Source of the DNA: DSYU01 sp963827605 | GTDB lineage: Bacteria; Chloroflexota; Anaerolineae; Anaerolineales; Anaerolineaceae | Assembly (NCBI GenBank): GCA_963827605.1 | Contig: CAWHBK010000003.1 | Span: 682,001-746,000, forward strand | DNA length: 64,000 nucleotides | Reading direction: 5' to 3' | Shown: positions 25,829-32,404 of the stretch, in pieces | Layout: each line of letters opens with the position of its first letter | Numbering within the stretch: the first letter of the stretch is position 1 | Translations under genes and position numbers: made by a program | The notes under the pieces: model-generated | Databases searched by the model: none | Told to the model about the DNA's origin: nothing | The model's input: the letters and a program-made list of their open reading frames with translations, nothing else

Positions 25829-26251
25829 TCATCCCCCGGCCCCTTCTCCAAAATCGTCAAAGCCCGATTTTAGAGAAGGGGAGCTTTCTAACGCATTAAG
25901 GATTTGTTGTAACACCTGATCCGTTTGTCCAAGCACCTGTGCGTTGGTGAACCGTATGACCCGAAAACCAAGCCCCGCAAGAATCTGTTCCCGTTCCTGG
26001 TCAGCTTCCACCTGCTGCCGATGAACCTCTCCATCTACTTCGATAATCAACCCCGTGCCAGGGCAGTAAAAATCAACGATAAACCGGTCTATCGAATACT
26101 GGCGACGGAATATATAACCGCTGGGCCGAAAGGCGCGCAAGCGCTGCCACAGCAAATCTTCCGCCAGCGTAGGCGCTTGACGCATATGCCTTGCCACAAT
26201 TCGCAATTTTCCGCGTAGTTTTGGATCCTGCGGTGGAAAATGTTTGGTCAT
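25829..26251 (-). CDS. DUF559 family endonuclease-like protein
   Basis: This is a 140-aa protein with the DUF559 (Vsr/restriction endonuclease-fold) pattern: ARHMRQAPTLAEDLLWQRLR, GYIFRRQYSIDRFIVDFYCP, LIIEVDGEVHRQQVEADQER and LGFRVIRFTNAQVL. The D-F-Y and E-V-D residues are the expected metal-binding core of a PD-(D/E)xK nuclease. DUF559 proteins are widespread small putative nucleases of unknown role. The ATG at 26251 lacks a ribosome site; a TTG at 26284 would add 11 residues. Its 3' end overlaps one palindrome (25840-25881) and a homologous one lies upstream (26301-26340). Confidence 0.82.
   Translation of the reverse strand: MTKHFPPQDPKLRGKLRIVARHMRQAPTLAEDLLWQRLRAFRPSGYIFRRQYSIDRFIVDFYCPGTGLIIEVDGEVHRQQVEADQEREQILAGLGFRVIRFTNAQVLGQTDQVLQQILNALESSPSLKSGFDDFGEGAGG
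25840..25881. repeat. C-rich palindrome at the 3' end of the DUF559 gene
   Basis: CCCCTTCTC pairs with GAGAAGGGG (9 bp), continued by AAATCG/CGATTT inside a mismatched pair. It lies in the last codons of the DUF559 gene. Its reverse complement aligns with 26301-26340, including the GCTTTG loop, so the gene is bracketed by related elements in opposite orientation. Confidence 0.75.
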
Positions 26252-26300
26252 AGAACGATTATCGCATAGAAAAATCACCCGCAAAATCCATAAAAGGCAT

Positions 26301-26340
26301 CCCCCTCTCCGTTTTCGGCTTTGCGAAAATGGAGAGGGGG
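26301..26340. repeat. C-rich palindrome upstream of the DUF559 gene
   Basis: CCCCCTCTCC pairs with GGAGAGGGGG, continued by TTTTCG/CGAAAA around a GCTTTG loop with one mismatched pair: 17-bp arms. It lies 50 bp upstream of the DUF559 start and borders the decayed RraA copy. Confidence 0.8.
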
Positions 26341-26403
26341 GTGACCGAGGGGATGAGGATTTCTTACCTTTTCGCCATCTGCTTCCTCAAGATTTCCATC
26401 CGC

Positions 26404-26648
26404 CGCAATCTCCTTCGGGATGGTTGTCGCCCCGTTCACGTCCGCGTGGAGCAGATCGTCCGGATACACCATCACCCCGCCAACCCGTACCGACACGTGC
26501 ACGTCGGGCGTGTGGCGGTAGCCGTGCGCGCTGATGGTCTCACCCGTAAACACCGGGTAGCCGATCTTATGCACCTGGTCGAGGTCACGCCCCGCGCCGC
26601 TGGTAATCAACCCCACCGAGCCAAAGGTCTAGTAGGTGGTACAGACAA
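26404..26648 (-). pseudogene. Decayed partial copy of the RraA-like gene
   Basis: The reverse strand encodes GLITSGAGRDLDQVHKIGYP, FTGETISAHGY and VGGVMVYPDDLLHADVNGA, then TTIPKEIAA: nearly the same as the middle of the intact gene at 27370-28101. Homology runs from about 26404 to 26648 and stops at both ends, and the codon matching Gln in TYQTFGSVG is a TAG stop here. It is a remnant of a duplication. The VanZ-like gene now separates it from the intact copy. Not expected to make a functional protein. Confidence 0.85.
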
Positions 26649-26766
26649 TCCTAACGCAATGCGATGAAATTCCCCTATTCGGTGGTATTTTCACTTTCCA
26701 CCTTTACGATTGTTTCCACAAGCTTGGGAACAACACCCCATTCCTGATCGATCTTAAACAATCTTT

Positions 26767-27285
26767 TCAACCAGTTTTTAGGACCCTCATCCTTAAACTA
26801 TGAACAATCCAATACACCACCCGATAAAGGCCAATTCCTACAAGCGCGCCGAACGCATTCAATATTACGTCATTGATATCTACCGAATGGTAATAGGAGC
26901 CTACCACCAGGCCAATAAATAATTGGACAGCCTCGATTGCCAGTCCAACAGTCAACGCTAACCAGAATAGGTGTATGCCAGGGATTTTGGAGAGAAAACA
27001 GATCCCAATCCCAAAAGGTACGGTTAACAAAATATTCCCGGCGATCTCCCAAAAAATGATCTTTGGGTTGATTTGGAATAAAAACATCGTTCCATAATTG
27101 AACGGGATCAGATTTATGCGGGTCAATCTCTGGTATGTGTTTTCCCAGGTTATATTCGCAGGCCAATTTTCAGCCAGCGGGATCGGAAAAAATACCTGGG
27201 CAATTCCTATCAAAAGGTAAAGCCCGAAAATGGACAGGCCCAGAATATATAATTTGCCCCGCTTCCGATAGAAATAACAAGCCAT
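26767..27285 (-). CDS. VanZ-like membrane protein
   Basis: The 172-aa product from the ATG at 27285 has several hydrophobic segments with VanZ-type blocks: LTRINLIPFNYG, EIAGNILLTVPFGIGICFLS, IEAVQLFIGLVVGSYYHSVD and DINDVILNAFGALVGIGLY. VanZ proteins are membrane proteins linked to low-level teicoplanin resistance, but most are of unknown role. The frame stays open and hydrophobic for 21 further codons upstream, where a perfect AGGAGG (27343-27348) lies 6 nt before an ATA (27336). The real start may therefore be non-AUG. Codon use is AT-richer than in the neighbours, suggesting transfer. Confidence 0.85.
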   Translation of the reverse strand: MACYFYRKRGKLYILGLSIFGLYLLIGIAQVFFPIPLAENWPANITWENTYQRLTRINLIPFNYGTMFLFQINPKIIFWEIAGNILLTVPFGIGICFLSKIPGIHLFWLALTVGLAIEAVQLFIGLVVGSYYHSVDINDVILNAFGALVGIGLYRVVYWIVHSLRMRVLKTG

Positions 27286-27369
27286 TATGACAAGCAGAAG
27301 GCCAAATATAAAAGGGAAGGGGAAAAAATCGATTATGAAAATCCTCCTTCAGATATACTCTTTCCAAGA

Positions 27370-28101
27370 CTATCCTTTTCTTGAAACCCGCTTCCTCAGC
27401 TCATCCATCTGCCGTTTGCTCTCCAACCTTGCCTCATGCAGTTTCTTCGCATCCGGCCCGAACTGATGCAGCGTATCCAAAATCACCATCTCCGCCGCCA
27501 CATACGCATCCCCGACCTCAGCCACCTCTGCCGCGATCTCCTTCGGGATGGTCGTTACCCCGTTGACATCGGCGTGCAGCAGGTCATCCGGATACACCAT
27601 CACCCCACCCACGCGCACCGGTTCGTGGATGCCCATCGTGTGGCAGTAGCCGTGCGCGCTGATTGTTCCACCGGTGAAGACCGGGTAGCCGATCTTCCGA
27701 ACCTGGTCAAGGTCACGCCCTGCTCCTGATGTGATCAGCCCTACCGAGCCAAAGGTCTGGTAGGTGGTGCACATGATCTCGCCGAACGTTGCCGATACCG
27801 CCGGATCATCCAGGTCCTGGAAGACAACGATGGGGGGGCCAGAAAGCTCGCTGAAACGCGCCACCTGTACCTCGATGTTGTCGTAGACATCCGTGCCGGG
27901 CGGTGGGGGGGCCGAGGAACGGAAAGTGGCGGTGGCGGCGAAGCCGACGATGGGCGGCATTTCGGGGAAGCAGGCGCGGATGCGGCTATCCATAAAGCCG
28001 GTGTTGCGCGGGCGAATGTTGAACAGTTCGATCACGTTGCAGATGGTGGGCGTGTCGAAGCTGCGCAGTTTGGCGAGGAGTTCGGGGGAGAGGATAGACA
28101 A
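27370..28101 (-). CDS. RraA-like / HMG aldolase-type protein
   Basis: This is a 243-aa member of the RraA fold: LRSFDTPTICNVIELFN at the N terminus, GEIMCTTYQTFGSVGLITSG, then GAGRDLDQVRKIGYPVFTGG (the Arg-Asp that binds metal and oxaloacetate-type ligands), HGYCHTMGIHEPVRVGGVMV and YPDDLLHADVNGVTTIPKEI. Relatives act as 4-hydroxy-4-methyl-2-oxoglutarate aldolase/oxaloacetate decarboxylase or regulate RNase E. The start is TTG at 28101 with AGGAGG 5 nt upstream; the longer frame to 28368 runs through a palindrome. It is followed in the same direction by no close gene, and preceded by a PfkB kinase, suggesting sugar-acid catabolism. Confidence 0.87.
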   Translation of the reverse strand: MSILSPELLAKLRSFDTPTICNVIELFNIRPRNTGFMDSRIRACFPEMPPIVGFAATATFRSSAPPPPGTDVYDNIEVQVARFSELSGPPIVVFQDLDDPAVSATFGEIMCTTYQTFGSVGLITSGAGRDLDQVRKIGYPVFTGGTISAHGYCHTMGIHEPVRVGGVMVYPDDLLHADVNGVTTIPKEIAAEVAEVGDAYVAAEMVILDTLHQFGPDAKKLHEARLESKRQMDELRKRVSRKG

Positions 28102-28143
28102 GGAAACCTCCTGAGGATTTTGATCCTTGAAATAAACTATGAA

Positions 28144-28263
28144 CTTTATCGCGAATGACGCGAATGGAACGAATAAAGCGAATAAGAATTCTTTTATAAA
28201 GATCTTTCTTATTCGCGCTATTCGAATAATTCGCGATGCGCCCTGCGCGCATTCGCGATAAAG
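28144..28263. repeat. Long imperfect palindrome, 120 bp
   Basis: The outer arms CTTTATCGCGAATG (28144-28157) and CATTCGCGATAAAG (28250-28263) are perfect inverse complements. Inside, GCGAATAAGAA pairs with TTCTTATTCGC. The element fills the gap between the PfkB kinase and the RraA-like gene and is rich in GCGAAT/ATTCGC units. It could fold as a long hairpin in the shared mRNA or be a miniature mobile element. Confidence 0.85.
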
Positions 28264-28267
28264 GTGC

Positions 28268-29185
28268 TTACTCATCCATCTTGATGACCTTGTTGAACAG
28301 GTCTTCCAGACCGGCTTCGTCGAGGAAGCCTTGCGAGGCAGAGGTTTCGCCGATTTTGTATGAGGCAAACACCATCGCTTTGCGCAGCGAGAGGTAGGGG
28401 TCGCCGGTTTTGACGTAACCGTGCAGGAAGGCCGAGAATAACGCGTCGCCCGCGCCGATGGTGTTGACGGTTCGGCGGGTGTTTACGGCCGGGATGCGTT
28501 CGATGAAATGGTCCTTTTTCACGGCCAGCAGCGCGCCTTCTTTCCCCATGCCGATTACCAGCACTTCCGGCGCGTAGCGGTTCCACACGCGCCTGGCCCA
28601 TTCGTCTGGCGAAACCGGCAGCCACTCCTGGCTCATAAAGAGCACGCTGGCCGCGCGCATAAAGTCGGCATTGTAAGGGTCATTCAGGTCGGAGATGGCA
28701 TGCACGTCGGTGGCTATGCGCTTTCCCGCTCGCCGGGCCTGCTCGAGGAAAGGCCGGGAGAAGTTGACGTTACACAGCACCAGCAGGTCGCAGCCGGAAG
28801 CGGCCTGGCTGTAATTAAGCTGCGGGTAGGCGGTTTCCTGCACGTCTTTCAAGTCGACGTTGATCTGCCGGCGGCCTTCGCCATCGTACAGGATCACCGA
28901 CTGCGCGGTCTGCTCCACCAGGTCGAGCACGTTTTTACCGGAGATTGCATCGTGTTCCAGCGCCATGCGAATCAGGGTCGACTGCAAGTCGCGCCCGATA
29001 ATCGAAAGCAGGCGCACATCGTCGCCCAACAGGGTCAGCGCGCGGGTGATATTGTAGCCCACCCCCGAAACAGTGCTGTTGACCCCGAAAAACGGGTAGA
29101 CCACCGGCGTGTATGGGATGGGGAAACTTTCCACCCGCAGGGTCGTTTCGATATTGATCAGGCCAGAAACGAGGATTTTGGACAT
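28268..29185 (-). CDS. PfkB family carbohydrate kinase
   Basis: The 305-aa protein has the ribokinase/PfkB layout: SGLINIETTLRVESFP at the N terminus, STVSGVGYNITRALTLLGDD (the G-x-N-A-like sugar-binding block), LYDGEGRRQINVDL, and the C-terminal signature RTVNTIGAGDALFSAFLHGY with the catalytic Asp in GAGD. These kinases phosphorylate sugars, nucleosides or sugar acids with ATP. The ATG at 29185 has no strong ribosome site. It is upstream of the RraA-like gene on the same strand, separated by a long palindrome, and may supply it with a phosphorylated substrate. Confidence 0.9.
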   Translation of the reverse strand: MSKILVSGLINIETTLRVESFPIPYTPVVYPFFGVNSTVSGVGYNITRALTLLGDDVRLLSIIGRDLQSTLIRMALEHDAISGKNVLDLVEQTAQSVILYDGEGRRQINVDLKDVQETAYPQLNYSQAASGCDLLVLCNVNFSRPFLEQARRAGKRIATDVHAISDLNDPYNADFMRAASVLFMSQEWLPVSPDEWARRVWNRYAPEVLVIGMGKEGALLAVKKDHFIERIPAVNTRRTVNTIGAGDALFSAFLHGYVKTGDPYLSLRKAMVFASYKIGETSASQGFLDEAGLEDLFNKVIKMDE

Positions 29186-29231
29186 AGGATTTAATGGTAT
29201 GGGTCACAGCCGCAGCTAATAACCACAATAC

Positions 29232-29744
29232 CTACACTTCATTAAATTCCGGTTCGTAATAGGCTACGCCGCCGTGATCTTGCAGCGTGCCGCGGCGCAG
29301 CTCCAGCAGCATGAAGGCTTCGGCAGGCGCGTTGGGGTCCTGAAAGCGGACGGCATAACGGCTGGCCGGTTCGAAGCCAAAGCGCGAATAGTAACGCGGG
29401 TCGCCCAGTAAGACGACAACGGTATGCCCCTGCTGGCGGATTTCTTCCAGCCCGGCGCGGATCAGCCGCGAGCCAATGCCCTGGTTCTGGTGCTCGGGCA
29501 GCACCGCCACCGGTCCCAGGCCAATCGCGGGCAGGTCCCCGGCTTCTCCACGGATGGTCACAGGGGAAAACAACACGTGCCCCACCACCTCACCGTCTTC
29601 TAGCGCGACCAGTGAGAGGGTCACCGCGCGGCGCTTGCGCAGGGAGACACACAGGTCGGCTTCCGCCGGACGGTGGAAGGCCTTTTCTTCCACCTGGTAT
29701 ACCCCATCGGCATGTTCTGCTTCTTCGGGGCGAATGATGATCAT
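29232..29744 (-). CDS. GNAT family N-acetyltransferase, YhbS-like
   Basis: The 170-aa protein starts MIIIRPEEAEHADGVYQVEE and has the YhbS-type core: GHVLFSPVTIRGEAGDLPAI, LGPVAVLPEHQNQGIGSRLI (the acetyl-CoA pyrophosphate loop Q-N-Q-G-I-G) and VVLLGDPRYYSRFGFEPAS. Such acetyltransferases act on amino groups of unknown small molecules or proteins. GGAGG lies 7 nt before the ATG. It is the first gene of a reverse-strand set with the PfkB kinase, 46 bp apart, but the functional link is unclear. Confidence 0.9.
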   Translation of the reverse strand: MIIIRPEEAEHADGVYQVEEKAFHRPAEADLCVSLRKRRAVTLSLVALEDGEVVGHVLFSPVTIRGEAGDLPAIGLGPVAVLPEHQNQGIGSRLIRAGLEEIRQQGHTVVVLLGDPRYYSRFGFEPASRYAVRFQDPNAPAEAFMLLELRRGTLQDHGGVAYYEPEFNEV

Positions 29745-29895
29745 ATAAGAACCTCCAATAACCAGGAAATCAGGCGCTCTGTCAGTTAGGATTTTCGAGA
29801 CATTGAGGAAAAGTACGATAAGCCAAACGGAACCACAGGTTGCACTAATGAAATTGTAGCATATGCTGATCGATTACCATGCGATTGGGAGTAAA

Positions 29896-29936
29896 TTTTC
29901 GCACCCAGGCGAAAACCTTTTTTTATGCGTTATAAT
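29896..29936 (+). promoter_or_regulatory. Hairpin with T-tract followed by a TATAAT box
   Basis: TTTTCGC-ACCCAG-GCGAAAA (29896-29915) is followed by CC and seven T, like an intrinsic terminator on the plus strand, and then immediately by TATAAT (29931-29936). No plus-strand gene lies upstream, so either a small RNA ends here or the similarity is fortuitous. The TATAAT is the likely -10 of the signalling operon; no good -35 is visible. Confidence 0.4.
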
Positions 29937-30058
29937 ATCGGGAACAAACCAGGCTTTTGGGAGCGCACAGCACAACACCGCTTGCCTCTTTAGAAGCCGT
30001 TCGTCACAGCGGGGGGATGATTGCCAGAGCTGGTTTTTGCATCTGGCTATTCCAAACC

Positions 30059-32404
30059 ATGAACAGAGACCTGCACGTACTATTGGTTGACGATGATGAG
30101 GATGAATATATCCTGATGCGGGATATGTTTGCACGCTTACCCGGGCAAGGAAACGGGGTGCGCTATTCGCTGGAATGGGCATCCAGTTATGATGCCGCAC
30201 TGGAACTGTGCAGCGGCAAGCAATATGATATCCACCTCATCGACTATCACCTGGGCAGCCACAACGGCCTGGACTTGCTGCGCGAAACCGAGGCGCGAGG
30301 CTGCCAGGCGCCTTCGATTCTGCTGACAGGGCAGGGTAGTTACGAGCTGGACCTGGCCGCGATGGAAGAGGGCGTGTACGATTATCTGTTGAAAGACCAG
30401 CTAAACGAAACGCTGCTCGAACGTACCATTCGTTATGCCGTTGAGCGCCGCCAGACCGAGGAAGAACTGGAGCGGCGGGTGCGCGAGCGCACCAGCGAGC
30501 TGTCGGAAAGCGAGTCGCGCTTCCGCGCGCTGGCAGAAACTACCTCGGCGGCAATTTTCATCGTCCAGGATGGTTTGATCCGCTATGCCAACCCGGCGGC
30601 GCGCTTCGTCACCGGGTATCTGCCAGAAGAACTGCTCATGAAAGAGATTTGGCGCCTGGCCCATCCCGCGTATCACGAGCCGCTGAAAAATTCGCGGCTG
30701 CCCACCCACTGGACCGGAAACCACCCGGCGCGATATGAGATCAAGATCATCACCAAAAGTGGTGAAGAACGCTGGGTCGACCTGACCACCGGGAATATGC
30801 AGTACGCCAGCCGCCCGGCGCTGGTCTACACTGCTTTCGACATCACGGAGCGCGATAAGGCCGAACAGTCGCTGCGCCAAAGCGAAGCGCAGTTACGTCG
30901 GGCACGCGACGAGTTAGAAGAACGCGTTGCCGACCGGACTGCCGAGCTGTCCAGGCGGAATACCGAAGTCCAGGTGGCCAGCCAGCGTTTTGAGACAGTG
31001 CTACGCACGCTGCCGGTTGGCATTTTCATCGCCGACGAACGAGGACAGATTACCAGCGCCAACGCCGATTTCCAGGCGCTATGGGATGCGCCAGAACCGC
31101 TGCCAGCGGACACGAACGCATGGCCAACGCTGCAAGCCTGGGATACCGAAACCAGTGAGGCTCTCTCGCTGCGCGAGTGGCTGATCAACATTACGGTTCG
31201 TCAGGGCGAAACCATCCTTGGGAAAATCATTGATATCCTCAGCCTGGCCGGGCAGCGCAAGACCGTTATGTATTCCGCAACACCTATCATCGACCCGGAT
31301 GGGCGGATTACGGGTGGGGTTGCGGTGACGCAGGATATATCTACGCAGCGCAACCTGGAACAACGCGCCCAGGAGGCGGCCCGCGAGGCTCAACAGCGCG
31401 CCGAGGAACTGGAAGGTCTGCACCGCGCTACCGCCGCGCTGCTCTCCACGCTCGATCTGGATGAACTGCTCCGGCAGATCCTGGATGCGGCGCAGAGCGC
31501 TATCCCGGCTGCTGAAAAGGGGATGCTGCACCTGATCTCCCCATCCACGGGCCAGCTGCAAGTACGCGCTACACTGGGCTTTAATGACCAGCGCATTTCC
31601 ATTATCCGCTCCACGAAAGGGCCGGGGTTCCCCGCCCAGGTCGCCCGCGAGCGCCGCCCGCTGCTGGTAAATGACGCGCAGGCCGGGTCGACACCGGATG
31701 GCGCCCTGGAAGGCATCGTGCCGGAGATGGGTCTGGTGCGCTCGATCATTCTGGCGCCGCTTTATTACGGCGAGCAGGTGCTTGGCACGCTGTCTCTCAG
31801 CGCCGCGCAGCCCAATGCGTTCAGCGACTCGAATTTACGCCTGCTGGCCAGCTTCGCCGCCACCACTACCGCGGCGCTGCAGAACGCCATCCTGCATTCG
31901 GAAATCAAACAACTGGCGGTAACCGACCCGCTCACCGGGCAGTATAACCGGCGGGCATTCTTCGACCTGGGACAGCGGGAGATGGAGCGCTTTTTACGGT
32001 TCAACCACCCGCTGTCGGCGGTGATGATCGACATGGATAACTTCAAAAGCGTAAACGATTCTTTCGGGCATGCCGTTGGCGACCATATGCTGCGCATAAT
32101 GGCGGAGCGCTGCCACGCCATCATCCGCGACACCGACATTTTTGGACGTTATGGCGGGGATGAGTTTGCCCTGCTGCTGCCCGACACCGATCTGCAGACT
32201 GCCGAGCATATCGCTATGCGCATCCGGGAATCGCTGACCAACACGCCATGGATGACCGAGCGCGGGCCGGTGCATGTTACCGCCAGCCTGGGCGTTGCCC
32301 ACGCTACCAAAGAACATCAAAAGCTGGAAGATTTGCTGGCGGATGCAGACAAAGCCTTGTACGAGGCGAAGGAAAATGGGCGAAATCGCGTGGAGGTTCT
32401 TTAA
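30059..32404 (+). CDS. Response regulator diguanylate cyclase (REC-PAS-PAS-GAF-GGDEF)
   Basis: The 781-aa protein has a receiver domain (about 1-125; VLLVDDDEDEY, phospho-acceptor in HLIDYHLG, YLLKDQL), a PAS domain (about 150-265), a short coiled coil, a second PAS (about 315-430), a GAF domain (about 455-615) and a GGDEF domain (about 620-781). The active site GGDEF is intact, and RDTD five residues upstream is a product-inhibition I-site. It should make cyclic di-GMP in response to phosphorylation and PAS/GAF signals. The ATG at 30059 fits the receiver start; ATG 30017 is possible. It directly abuts the kinase gene. Confidence 0.92.
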   Translation: MNRDLHVLLVDDDEDEYILMRDMFARLPGQGNGVRYSLEWASSYDAALELCSGKQYDIHLIDYHLGSHNGLDLLRETEARGCQAPSILLTGQGSYELDLAAMEEGVYDYLLKDQLNETLLERTIRYAVERRQTEEELERRVRERTSELSESESRFRALAETTSAAIFIVQDGLIRYANPAARFVTGYLPEELLMKEIWRLAHPAYHEPLKNSRLPTHWTGNHPARYEIKIITKSGEERWVDLTTGNMQYASRPALVYTAFDITERDKAEQSLRQSEAQLRRARDELEERVADRTAELSRRNTEVQVASQRFETVLRTLPVGIFIADERGQITSANADFQALWDAPEPLPADTNAWPTLQAWDTETSEALSLREWLINITVRQGETILGKIIDILSLAGQRKTVMYSATPIIDPDGRITGGVAVTQDISTQRNLEQRAQEAAREAQQRAEELEGLHRATAALLSTLDLDELLRQILDAAQSAIPAAEKGMLHLISPSTGQLQVRATLGFNDQRISIIRSTKGPGFPAQVARERRPLLVNDAQAGSTPDGALEGIVPEMGLVRSIILAPLYYGEQVLGTLSLSAAQPNAFSDSNLRLLASFAATTTAALQNAILHSEIKQLAVTDPLTGQYNRRAFFDLGQREMERFLRFNHPLSAVMIDMDNFKSVNDSFGHAVGDHMLRIMAERCHAIIRDTDIFGRYGGDEFALLLPDTDLQTAEHIAMRIRESLTNTPWMTERGPVHVTASLGVAHATKEHQKLEDLLADADKALYEAKENGRNRVEVL

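Noticed and set aside
24740..28370. Integrative element or prophage
   Set aside because: No integrase, transposase, att-like direct repeats or phage genes were seen, only duplication, palindromes and AT-richer genes.
28508..29194. 228-aa plus-strand frame antisense to the PfkB kinase
   Set aside because: The kinase has full family motifs; no ribosome site or domain on the plus strand.
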